From an uncultured Mycoplasmatota bacterium (lineage in GTDB: Bacteria; Bacillota_I; Bacilli_A; RF39; UBA660): DNA of 47,206 bases. Where the stretch lies: the NCBI GenBank assembly GCA_900543675.1, contig UQRY01000010.1:1-47206 (forward strand). Reading direction: 5' to 3'. Made by a program: the position numbers and the translations under genes. The notes beneath the pieces are model-generated. The model was not told the DNA's origin. It did no database searches and saw nothing but the letters and a program-made list of their open reading frames with translations. Within the stretch, counting starts at the first letter, position 1, and each line of letters begins with the position of its first letter. Below are positions 1 through 7,415 of the stretch, piece after piece.

Positions 1-49
1 TTTCTATTTTTTATTTTATTCTTCTATACCAAGCAAATTCCTAGTATAT

Positions 50-82
50 AAAAAAAAATAAGCTAGACAAATTCTAGCTTAT
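50..82 (-). terminator. Rho-independent terminator of greA
   Basis: A 9-bp perfect stem (58-66 with 74-82) with a 7-nt loop lies just after the greA stop. On the minus strand it is followed by a run of eight T, the standard intrinsic terminator layout. Confidence 0.85.
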
Positions 83-84
83 CT

Positions 85-567
85 TTACTTAATCTCTGTA
101 ATTTGTACTTGATAGCTTCCATTTGGACTTTCTACTGTTACGATATCGCCTACTTTACGATTAAGTAGTGCTTTAGCAATTGGACTTTCATTGGAAATCT
201 TGCTTGCAAATGGATCAGCTTCCTGACTACCAACGATTTTATACTCGTCTTCTTCGTCATCATCGTCGTCTTCATCCATGTATTTGATCACAACAGTACT
301 TCCAAGACCTACTTTGTCTTTGGAAACTTCTTCTATAATCACGTAATTTTCAAGCATTTGTTCAATCTTCTTGATTCTTCCTTCTAGTTGAGCTTGTTCA
401 TCACGAGCGGAATCATAATCAGCATTTTCCGATAAATCACCTAAAGCACGAGCTTCTTTGATCGCTTGAATATTAGCAGGTCGTTTTACATTGATTAAAT
501 CATCAAGTTCATTTTTTAACTCCTCTAATCCTTCTTTTGTTAAGTAGACTGGTTTTTTATCGCTCAT
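85..567 (-). CDS. greA: Transcription elongation factor GreA
   Basis: GreA binds the RNA polymerase secondary channel and stimulates cleavage of backtracked transcripts. The 160-residue length is normal for the family. Residues 1-80 form the N-terminal coiled coil, including the conserved GDLSENADYDSARDEQ stretch; residues 85-160 form the FKBP-like domain ending in the typical SPIAKALLNRKVGDIV and ITEIK segments. The start is supported by GAGGTGATAAT directly before ATG, and a good promoter lies upstream, so this looks monocistronic. Oddity: an almost purely acidic run of about 11 residues (DEDDDDDEEDE, about residues 98-108) sits in a loop of the C-terminal domain. Confidence 0.96.
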   Translation of the reverse strand: MSDKKPVYLTKEGLEELKNELDDLINVKRPANIQAIKEARALGDLSENADYDSARDEQAQLEGRIKKIEQMLENYVIIEEVSKDKVGLGSTVVIKYMDEDDDDDEEDEYKIVGSQEADPFASKISNESPIAKALLNRKVGDIVTVESPNGSYQVQITEIK

Positions 568-596
568 ATTATCACCTCATTTAAAATTCTTCTAAC

Positions 597-625
597 ATGA
601 TACTATAAAACAATGATAATGTCAA
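597..625 (-). promoter_or_regulatory. greA promoter
   Basis: On the minus strand TTGACA (620-625), a 17-nt spacer and TATCAT (597-602) form a sigma-A type promoter about 30 nt before the greA start. The -35 box is one arm of an inverted repeat TGTCAA-N10-TTGACA (620-641), a possible operator. Confidence 0.75.
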
Positions 626-652
626 GTTATTTTTGTTGACACATTTATTTTT

Positions 653-1816
653 TTATTGTTCTTGTTTACTATATGAAAATTCTTTTAAATGGTGAATACT
701 ATTTATGAAATATTCATCAGTCATTCCAGCAATAAAATCAATTACTATTCTTTCTGGTGAGGTGGTTGTTTGGTAAGTTTTATCGGCATGATCAAGATAA
801 ATCGTAAAGATATCACTCGTTTTATTTTCTGTTTTAATATCGTTTAATAACTTTTTATATAGTTGATTCATTCCCTCGCGATAAAAAGCAATTTGTTCTT
901 TAGTATTGGCTTTGTGGTAAATATTTTCATAATTGAAACTTTTTAAGTCTTTAATGGCTTGAAAAACTTCTTTACTCATCTTAATATATGGCTTATCAAA
1001 ACTATTCTTAATGATATCGATGATAATCGTATTGACGATTTCTTTATTGGTTACTCCTAATACTTTTTGAATAGATTCTGGAATGTCTTCTCTTTTTAAT
1101 ACCCCAATATTAATCGCATCTTCGATATCTCTACCAATATAGCCAATGATATCGCTAATTCTTACTACACATCCTTCTAGCGTCATTGGTTGTACTTTTC
1201 TTAAAGTTTCTTTATCGGTATAACAAGCTTCATATTCTTTTAAAAATTCTTCGGTTGTTTTCTTCTTAGGGCGATAGATATTTTCTAACATCTCGCCATT
1301 ATGACACATGATTCCATCTAGTACTTGGATAGTTAGATTGATCCCTTGTTGATTATGTTCTAAATTCATGTACGTTCTAACACTTTGGATATTATGAGAA
1401 AAGAAAGTATTGGTTTCTCTTAAAGAAATTTCATTTAACAAACTTTCTCCAACATGTCCAATTGGGGTATGGCCAATATCGTGTCCTAACGCGATGGCTT
1501 CGATCAAATCTTCATTTAAGTTTAGCGCTCGACCAATCGTGCGGGCAATTTTACTCACTAATTGAACATGAACAATTCTCTTACTGATATGATCATTTTG
1601 ATTAAAGGAAAATACTTGGGTTTTATTCAAATACCTCGTATAAGATAAGGCATGAATAATGCGATCAATATCGTGATAAAATTCTGGTCTAAATTCATCT
1701 AGTCGTACTTCTTTTTTTAGACGAATTCCCTCTTTACTTTTGGTTGCATAGCTACTTAAATGTTTTTCTTTTAATAGAAAATTTTCTCTTACTTGTTCTA
1801 ATAATTCTTTGTTCAT
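653..1816 (-). CDS. dGTPase-like HD-domain dNTP triphosphohydrolase
   Basis: Deoxyguanosinetriphosphate triphosphohydrolase-like protein, a family that removes tripolyphosphate from dNTPs and helps control nucleotide pools. The HD metal-site residues are visible: His83, the His112-Asp113 pair inside ALGHDIGHTPIGH, and Asp222 in RISDIIGYIGRD. The N-terminal motif RYLNKTQVF is also typical of the family. At 387 residues it matches the shorter dGTPase-like branch. AAGGAG precedes the ATG. The leader contains a perfect 10-bp inverted repeat about 20 nt before the start codon (see the separate entry). Substrate preference (dGTP or other dNTPs) cannot be read from sequence. Confidence 0.9.
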   Translation of the reverse strand: MNKELLEQVRENFLLKEKHLSSYATKSKEGIRLKKEVRLDEFRPEFYHDIDRIIHALSYTRYLNKTQVFSFNQNDHISKRIVHVQLVSKIARTIGRALNLNEDLIEAIALGHDIGHTPIGHVGESLLNEISLRETNTFFSHNIQSVRTYMNLEHNQQGINLTIQVLDGIMCHNGEMLENIYRPKKKTTEEFLKEYEACYTDKETLRKVQPMTLEGCVVRISDIIGYIGRDIEDAINIGVLKREDIPESIQKVLGVTNKEIVNTIIIDIIKNSFDKPYIKMSKEVFQAIKDLKSFNYENIYHKANTKEQIAFYREGMNQLYKKLLNDIKTENKTSDIFTIYLDHADKTYQTTTSPERIVIDFIAGMTDEYFINSIHHLKEFSYSKQEQ

Positions 1817-1835
1817 AACTTCTCCTTGTGATCAT

Positions 1836-1877
1836 TTAGTCAGTAACAGAAAAAGATTTTGTATCAATACTGACTAA
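1836..1877. promoter_or_regulatory. Perfect inverted repeat in the dGTPase-gene leader
   Basis: TTAGTCAGTA (1836-1845) and its exact complement (1868-1877) are separated by 22 nt. The repeat lies between the ribosome binding site of the dGTPase gene and its upstream region. No T-run follows on the sense strand, so it is not a simple terminator. It could be an operator for a dimeric repressor or an mRNA leader hairpin. Confidence 0.5.
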
Positions 1878-1971
1878 TTATCTTCATCTTTTTTATCTAT
1901 TTTTTTCTAATTTCATAATTTTACTTCTTGTATGTGTACATCATATAGAATCTTTATGTTCACTTTATCCT

Positions 1972-2987
1972 TTACTCACTTTCTGCCAATCTTTTCTCTA
2001 TATCTTCAATACTTGGTAAAGTGTTTTCCAAGAATTCTGGTATTTCTGATAAGATTTTATATTCACTTACCCCAATAGGTTTATTAATATCTTTTAAAGC
2101 GAGTTCAGCAGTAACCTTTTTCTTATCTTTACAAAGAAGTATTCCAAACGTTGGATTATCGCTTTCTGCTTTAATATACTTATCAATAGCCTTAAATAGA
2201 AATTTAATTTACCGGCATATTCAAGTTTAAATTCAGTTGTTTTTAATTCGATTACAACATAACTTCTAACTTTTAAATTATAAAATAATAAATCAATATA
2301 ATAATCTTCATTTTCTATTTCTAAGTGATATTGTCTTCCAACAAATGCAAAACCATTTCCTAATTCTAATAATAGTTTTGTTATATTGGCGGTTAGTTCT
2401 TGTTCGATATCTAACTCTTTTAGCTCTTTATCTGCCGTTATAAAATCAAATATATAAGGATTTTTTAATAGTTCCTTTACTTGTTCATTATTGGGAGATG
2501 GTAGTGTTTCATCAAAATTCGTTGTTTTATCTTCAAGTAGTGCTTGTCTTTCATATAGTTTGCTTGCTATTTGATGAACAATTACAGGTCTTGACCAACC
2601 ATTTTGGACAGACTCTTTAATATACCAATTTCTTTGTTCTTTATCTTTTACTTGATCCATAATCGTTGTTACAGAAGTCCAAGGTAATTTTGCAACATCG
2701 TGTTGCAAAAATTCATCGTTATCAAATTCTGTAGCAAATTTTTGCATATATCTTAAATTTCTTGCCGACATTCCTTTTAAGGTAGGAAACTCCATTTTTA
2801 AATCCTTTGCTAATGTATCGATAAAAGAAGAACCCCATTTATTATTTTCAATTAGTTTTAAGCCGATATTATAATACATTAAAATTAAATCTTTATTTAC
2901 ATTTTCTACTATCTTATTTCTAGTTATCATTAAAGTTTTCTTAATATCATGTAATACTTCAAAATATTTATCGTCATTTTCTAACAT
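1972..2987 (-). pseudogene. DUF1016/YhcG-type PDDEXK nuclease gene, 1-nt frameshift
   Basis: The uninterrupted frame (2094-2987) encodes the DUF1016 N-terminal domain (LMYYNIGLKLIEN and SARNLRYMQKFA) followed by a PDDEXK nuclease domain with YYIDLLFYN and VVIELKTTEFK as likely catalytic segments. After GKLNFYL the family sequence stops in that frame. It resumes in the neighbouring frame as NPTFGILLCKDKKK and then DINKPIGVSEYKI, ending at TAA 1972-1974. The total span is one base short of 339 codons, so one base, most likely an A in a TTTAAAGG context near 2190-2195, has been lost or misread. Such proteins are often linked to restriction or mobile loci. A TATAAT element lies upstream at 3020-3025. 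Real decay and sequencing error cannot be separated here. Confidence 0.82.
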
Positions 2988-3154
2988 AAATTTCTCCTTT
3001 TACAATCATTCTTGCTCGTATTATACTATAAATTCTAGCAAATTCCTATATGTCTACTGATTTTGATTTAAAAATATTAAATTGGCTATTTATCTTTTAA
3101 GTATGTCTTGTTTCAAGTAGTTCTAAACTTTTCTTTTAAAAACTTTTCTTTTAA

Positions 3155-3191
3155 AAGTTAAAAAGCAATTAACGGTTAATCGCTAATTGCT
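3155..3191 (-). terminator. Terminator of the ABC-F gene
   Basis: An 8-bp stem (3164-3171 with 3184-3191) is followed by a T-rich stretch on the minus strand, directly after the ABC-F stop codon. Confidence 0.75.
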
Positions 3192-3204
3192 TCTTTACTT
3201 ACTC

Positions 3205-4827
3205 TTAGTTTTTGTCTGCATATGCTTGTTCTCTTAATTTATTTACTTCTTTATTTTCTAGATATTCATCGAATGGTAAGCGTCTATCAATGATGCCGGT
3301 TGGTAAAATTTCGATAATACGATTAGCGACTGTACTTGTAAATTGATGGTCGTGGGAAGTAAATAAAACTTCTGAATCATATTTAATCAAGCCATTATTT
3401 AAGGCAGTAATACTTTCCAAATCTAAGTGGTTAGTTGGTTCATCTAAGATTAAGAAATTACTTGCTTCTAACATGCATTTTGACAACATACAACGCATCT
3501 TTTCTCCACCAGATAAAACCGGAACCTTTTTGAATACTTCTTCACCGGAGAATAACATTCTACCTAAAAAACTACGTAGTACTGTCTCATCGTCGACATG
3601 ATAATATTTTCCCATCCATTCCATGATGGTCTCATCATCCTGGAAGTAATCAGAATTATCTTGAGGAATATAACTCTTGGTGATCGTCTTACCCCAAATC
3701 ACTTCTCCTTTATCTGGTTTTAATTCGCCCATTAAAATTTTAAACAAAGTGGTTTTCGCAATATCATCCCTACCTACGAAGGCAATTTTATCTCCTTTTA
3801 ATACAGTGAAGGATACTTTATCTAATACTTTTCTTCCTTCGACGGTTTTGGTTAAGTTCTTTACGGTTAAAATTTCTTTACCCGATGATTTTTCTGGCTT
3901 AAAGTCAATATAAGGATATTTTCTAGAAGAAGGAACGATCTCTTCTAATTCAATTTTTTCTAGCATTTTCTTTCTACTCGTTGCTTGTTTACTCTTAGAT
4001 GCATTAGCTGAAAATCGAGCAATAAAGTCTTGTAGTTCTTTGATCTTTTCTTCTTTCTTCTTATTTTGTTCTTTCATCTGTTTTAACGCTAATTGACTAG
4101 ATTCGTACCAGAAATCATAATTACCAATATACAATTTCATTTTACTATAGTCGATATCTACGATATGGGTACAGACTTTATTTAAGAAGTGACGGTCGTG
4201 GGAAACAACGATGACGGTATTTGGATAATTGATTAAGAATTCTTCTAACCAATCGATGGCTTCCATATCTAAGTTGTTGGTTGGTTCGTCTAAAAGAAGA
4301 ATATCTGGGTTACCAAATAAAGCTTGGGCAAGTAGAACTTTTACTTTTAACTTGGCAGGAATTTCTTTCATCAAACTGTAATGAAGTTCAACTGGAATTC
4401 CCAAAGCAGATAACAATTCTCCTGCTTCACTTTCTGCTTCCCATCCATTCATCTCGGCAAATTCTGCTTCTAATTCAGCAAGACGCATTCCATCTTCATC
4501 GGTAAACTCAGTTTGCGCATACATTTTTTCTTTTTCTTGCATAATAGAATAGAGTTTCGTGTTTCCCATGATGACTGTATTGACGACAGAAAATTCTTCA
4601 TACGCAAAATGATCCTGTTTTAATACAGAAATTCTTTCTCCTTTAGTGACGATAATTTCTCCACTTGTCGTATCGATCTCGCCACTTAGTAATTTTAAGA
4701 ATGTAGATTTACCCGCTCCATTCGCTCCAATAATTCCATAACAGTTACCTGGTGTGAATTTGATATTGACATCTTCAAATAGCGTTCGTTTTCCAAAACG
4801 AAGTGTCACGTTTTTCGTCGTTATCAT
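3205..4827 (-). CDS. ABC-F family ATPase, YkpA/YbiT-like
   Basis: Soluble protein with two nucleotide-binding domains and no membrane segments, of the ABC-F class that acts on ribosomes. Domain 1 has Walker A GANGAGKS (34-41), Walker B LLLDEP (177-182) and switch His in SHDRHF. The linker at 240-300 is charged, including the conserved FSANASKSKQATSRKK stretch. Domain 2 has signature LSGGEK (438-443), Walker B LILDEPTNHLD and SHDHQF. Walker A of domain 2 is degenerate (VGRDDIAKTT, 351-360), and domain 1 has IPAKLK where the signature belongs. Both defects fall in the same composite ATP site, leaving the other intact. Length (540) and sequence best fit the YkpA branch rather than known antibiotic-resistance ABC-F proteins. 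SD GGAGGG precedes ATG. Confidence 0.92.
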   Translation of the reverse strand: MITTKNVTLRFGKRTLFEDVNIKFTPGNCYGIIGANGAGKSTFLKLLSGEIDTTSGEIIVTKGERISVLKQDHFAYEEFSVVNTVIMGNTKLYSIMQEKEKMYAQTEFTDEDGMRLAELEAEFAEMNGWEAESEAGELLSALGIPVELHYSLMKEIPAKLKVKVLLAQALFGNPDILLLDEPTNNLDMEAIDWLEEFLINYPNTVIVVSHDRHFLNKVCTHIVDIDYSKMKLYIGNYDFWYESSQLALKQMKEQNKKKEEKIKELQDFIARFSANASKSKQATSRKKMLEKIELEEIVPSSRKYPYIDFKPEKSSGKEILTVKNLTKTVEGRKVLDKVSFTVLKGDKIAFVGRDDIAKTTLFKILMGELKPDKGEVIWGKTITKSYIPQDNSDYFQDDETIMEWMGKYYHVDDETVLRSFLGRMLFSGEEVFKKVPVLSGGEKMRCMLSKCMLEASNFLILDEPTNHLDLESITALNNGLIKYDSEVLFTSHDHQFTSTVANRIIEILPTGIIDRRLPFDEYLENKEVNKLREQAYADKN

Positions 4828-4851
4828 ATTATCCCTCCAAAACTATTCCTA

Positions 4852-4880
4852 ATTTTACTATATTTTCAGTGGATAATCAA
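4852..4880 (-). promoter_or_regulatory. Promoter of the ABC-F gene
   Basis: Minus strand TTGATT (4875-4880), 17-nt spacer, TAAAAT (4852-4857), about 25 nt before the start codon. Confidence 0.6.
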
Positions 4881-4889
4881 TAAAATTCC

Positions 4890-4917
4890 AAAGAAAAGGA
4901 ATAGACTCGCTATTCCT
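4890..4917 (-). terminator. Terminator of the 248-residue coiled-coil gene
   Basis: Stem AGGAATAG (4897-4904) pairs with CTATTCCT (4910-4917) around a 5-nt loop, then TTTTCTTT on the minus strand. It lies 7 nt after the stop codon. Confidence 0.8.
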
Positions 4918-4923
4918 ATTTTA

Positions 4924-5670
4924 TTACTTTTTTAATTTTGATTTAGGAATTTGGCCATTACTAGCAATTAAACCAGCATAATCAAATCCACCAAATGGTT
5001 CGTTGATTAAATCATAAGAAGTAGTGGTTCCTCTCATCGCTAATCGTTGTCTACGTTGCATAAAATTTTTCATTCCTGCATCATAAAGGGTATTTACACC
5101 AATCTCCCCAAATTCGTTTGCGGCATGATAGAAAGTATCATAGATCTTGATCATTTCTTCTTTAATATCTGATTCGCTCTTTTCTTTTCTTGGCACTCTA
5201 TCTGTGATTTGTTTTTCCATATCTAGATATTCTTTTAAGTAAGAAACCACTTTATCTGTCATGATATTTAATGTTTCCATATCGGCTTCTCCATTGTTGA
5301 TTTTCACAATGACACTTTTTCTTTCAATCGCATCCATTACGTTAGCAATAGTATGTTCATAAGTAGTTACCCATGAAACTAAAGGCACTCTTTTTAATTC
5401 TTCTACCTTTTGAATCGTTTCACGTCTTAAACGATCCATCTCTGCGATTTTAGAAGCATTAACTTCATAATTTTCTAATAAAAGCTCTACTTCTTTCTCT
5501 TTCATTTCATTAATTTTTTGTTCTAATCTTCTAATTTCTAGGCTTTTCTCTTGACCGGCTGTCATTGTTGTTGAAACTATCTTGTCATCTAATTGTTTTT
5601 TGGTATTGAAATTGTATTGTCTATCTCTTGTAGCCATATTTTCATAATAATCAAATACTCTTCTTAACAT
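4924..5670 (-). CDS. Uncharacterised coiled-coil protein (paralogue 1 of 3)
   Basis: 248-residue soluble, charged, mostly helical protein with no signal peptide, membrane segment or recognised domain. A heptad-like region spans about residues 40-95. It shares with the two genes at 6480-7298 and 7416-8567 the opening pattern ML-(K/R)-x-(L/V)-F, a mid-region with many Glu/Lys, and a similar layout and size, so I regard it as the most diverged member of a local family. It has its own promoter (5787-5815) and terminator. Function unknown; no partner is evident. Confidence 0.7.
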   Translation of the reverse strand: MLRRVFDYYENMATRDRQYNFNTKKQLDDKIVSTTMTAGQEKSLEIRRLEQKINEMKEKEVELLLENYEVNASKIAEMDRLRRETIQKVEELKRVPLVSWVTTYEHTIANVMDAIERKSVIVKINNGEADMETLNIMTDKVVSYLKEYLDMEKQITDRVPRKEKSESDIKEEMIKIYDTFYHAANEFGEIGVNTLYDAGMKNFMQRRQRLAMRGTTTSYDLINEPFGGFDYAGLIASNGQIPKSKLKK

Positions 5671-5786
5671 ATTTATCTCTTTCCTTTCTACTTTTCTTTT
5701 ATTTGATATTGTGATTATCTTCTAGCCAACTTAGAATCATCTAAGAAATATTTTGATCATTTATTTTCCTTTTTACTGCGTTTGTT

Positions 5787-5815
5787 ATTATAGCGCAATT
5801 AGCAGGAAAAAACAA
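5787..5815 (-). promoter_or_regulatory. Promoter of the 248-residue coiled-coil gene
   Basis: Minus strand TTGTTT (5810-5815), 17-nt spacer, TATAAT (5787-5792). The implied leader is about 110 nt, longer than usual here. Confidence 0.7.
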
Positions 5816-5865
5816 GTTAAGTAAACTTCTAGTCAGGTGAAAATTTCTCGTTACTTTTGTCTCGC

Positions 5866-6342
5866 TTATTTTCTTTTTTTCTTATACTCTAGATGGTGAT
5901 ATTGATTGGTTAATTCAAAACCTGCTTGATCAGCTGCATAGATACTAGCTATATTTGCGGGATTAATTCTAGCAACGATTTCAGTAAATTGTAATTCTTG
6001 TGGGGCTTTATCTGATAATAAATAATCGGTGAATTCACGTACCAAATTTTTACCAAAATCATAATTACGATATTTTTTTTCTATCGCACATTCTATCTCG
6101 GCACTTTTGGAAAGACAGAATGGTACTTTCCATACTTTGATGAATCCAATCTTATTGTTTCCAAAATAGGAAATGTAAGGATGAACATTACTTTTCTTTT
6201 CTACTAGTGTTAAGATCATATCAGGTAGTACTTCTTGAATAGAATTATCTTGATAAAGCCTACTTAAGTAATCCCAGTGGGATTGATTATTTCCATCTAC
6301 TCTTTCTAGACGATATGTTGGCAAAAAGATCTCTTTAGTCAT
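5866..6342 (-). CDS. GNAT family N-acetyltransferase
   Basis: 158-residue protein with the GNAT fold pattern: a beta4 strand KSAEIECAIEKKYRNYDFG (diverged acetyl-CoA loop followed by helix KNLVREFTDYLL), then IVARINPANIASIYAADQAGFELT, the typical beta5 to alpha4 segment in which Asn and the AGF turn are conserved. The substrate is unknown. The open frame extends to a TTG at 6360, but AAAGGGG is placed 8 nt before the ATG at 6342, so I use that start. A canonical promoter lies immediately upstream, so it is transcribed separately from its neighbours. Confidence 0.85.
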   Translation of the reverse strand: MTKEIFLPTYRLERVDGNNQSHWDYLSRLYQDNSIQEVLPDMILTLVEKKSNVHPYISYFGNNKIGFIKVWKVPFCLSKSAEIECAIEKKYRNYDFGKNLVREFTDYLLSDKAPQELQFTEIVARINPANIASIYAADQAGFELTNQYHHLEYKKKRK

Positions 6343-6371
6343 TTTGGTTTCCCCTTTCAAAAGCGAGGGTT

Positions 6372-6400
6372 ATTATAGCATATTTTCTAACAGAAAGCAA
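6372..6400 (-). promoter_or_regulatory. Promoter of the GNAT gene
   Basis: Minus strand TTGCTT (6395-6400), 17-nt spacer, TATAAT (6372-6377), about 30 nt before the ATG. Confidence 0.75.
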
Positions 6401-6422
6401 AAAAACTTCTTTTTAACTGCAC

Positions 6423-6457
6423 AGAAAAAGAATGATTTTTCTATAGGAAATCACTCT
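6423..6457 (-). terminator. Terminator of the 272-residue coiled-coil gene
   Basis: 10-bp stem with one G-T pair (6429-6438 with 6448-6457), then TTTTTC on the minus strand, 22 nt past the stop codon. Confidence 0.75.
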
Positions 6458-6479
6458 TCTCGATGAAACTATGATTTTC

Positions 6480-7298
6480 TTATTTCTTCATCATGATTTT
6501 ACTACGAGCTTGTTCTCTTTTTTCTTGGATTTGTTGTTCTCTTTCTGCAAGTGGTTGTCTATCATAGACACGGCGATTTTGTACCATATAAGCAACCATT
6601 TGGCTAGGAGTTAAACTAGATCCTTCTGGATTTACTGCTTGAAGAGTGAACTCTTCTCCATAATAACAAATTCCGTATTCAATAAAAGTCTTTTCTTCGA
6701 TTGTATCTTCTACGTAATCATGATATTTTTCTACTTCTCTAACTCTTTGGAAATTATCTTCCATTTTTTGTAATCTAGTTAAGCCTTTTTTTCCATACTT
6801 GCTAGCAATCACAAATACCCAATTATAAAGTTCGTCTAATTCCTCTTTTCGATAACCATATCGTTCTTTTTGATCAACTTCATCAAATGGATCATAACTT
6901 CTTTCTTCTCTTACTTCTTCGGTATATCTTGGTAAATAATTAGATAAGAATGTACTAACTAAAGTAACTGTTTCTGGATTTTCATCCGGTAATACTTTCT
7001 TCATTTCTTCTGCATTCATTAACTTAGAAGATACTTCATCATAAGCATTGTTACATACTTTTTCCATGATTTCTTCACTTGATTTTTGTCTAGATAACGT
7101 ACTTTTAGCGTTCATTAACTTGTCATCTAACTTAGCAATAGTATTGAAGTAACTAACTCCAGTACGATATTCTTCTGCTTCTAATGATTTAATTTTTCTT
7201 TTAGTTGTTTCAACTAGTTTTTCAAGATCTTTTACTTGTTGATAATTTAATTCTTTCATCCATTTTTTTTCAGATTGATTAAATAATTGTTTTAACAT
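6480..7298 (-). CDS. Uncharacterised coiled-coil protein (paralogue 2 of 3)
   Basis: 272-residue soluble protein clearly homologous to the product of 7416-8567. Shared blocks include MLKQLFNQ at the N-terminus, EEYRTGVSY, SSEEI.EKV, and EMKKVLPDENPETVTLVS-type sequence followed by a conserved FLxxYLPxY segment. A PSQMVAYMVQN block near residue 230 is also shared. It ends with a basic tail (EKREQARSKIMMKK). The leader AAAGGGGAGATAAAATTATG is almost identical to that of its neighbour, so the pair arose by tandem duplication. No known domain recognised. Confidence 0.75.
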   Translation of the reverse strand: MLKQLFNQSEKKWMKELNYQQVKDLEKLVETTKRKIKSLEAEEYRTGVSYFNTIAKLDDKLMNAKSTLSRQKSSEEIMEKVCNNAYDEVSSKLMNAEEMKKVLPDENPETVTLVSTFLSNYLPRYTEEVREERSYDPFDEVDQKERYGYRKEELDELYNWVFVIASKYGKKGLTRLQKMEDNFQRVREVEKYHDYVEDTIEEKTFIEYGICYYGEEFTLQAVNPEGSSLTPSQMVAYMVQNRRVYDRQPLAEREQQIQEKREQARSKIMMKK

Positions 7299-7415
7299 AA
7301 TTTTATCTCCCCTTTAATTCAACGGTTACATACCATTTTTTAAGAGATTTAGCAGAGAAAAAGTCATCTACTAAATATTCTTTTTCTTGTTCATGATATT
7401 ATTAAGTAAACCTTT

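Noticed and set aside
2185..2205. Programmed ribosomal frameshift in the DUF1016 gene
   Set aside because: The site does not fit an X-XXY-YYZ heptamer and no downstream stimulatory hairpin is seen; a base loss is simpler.
3128..3157. Short direct repeat of CTTTTCTTTTAAAA
   Set aside because: Two copies of low-complexity AT-rich sequence in an intergenic region, most simply slippage.
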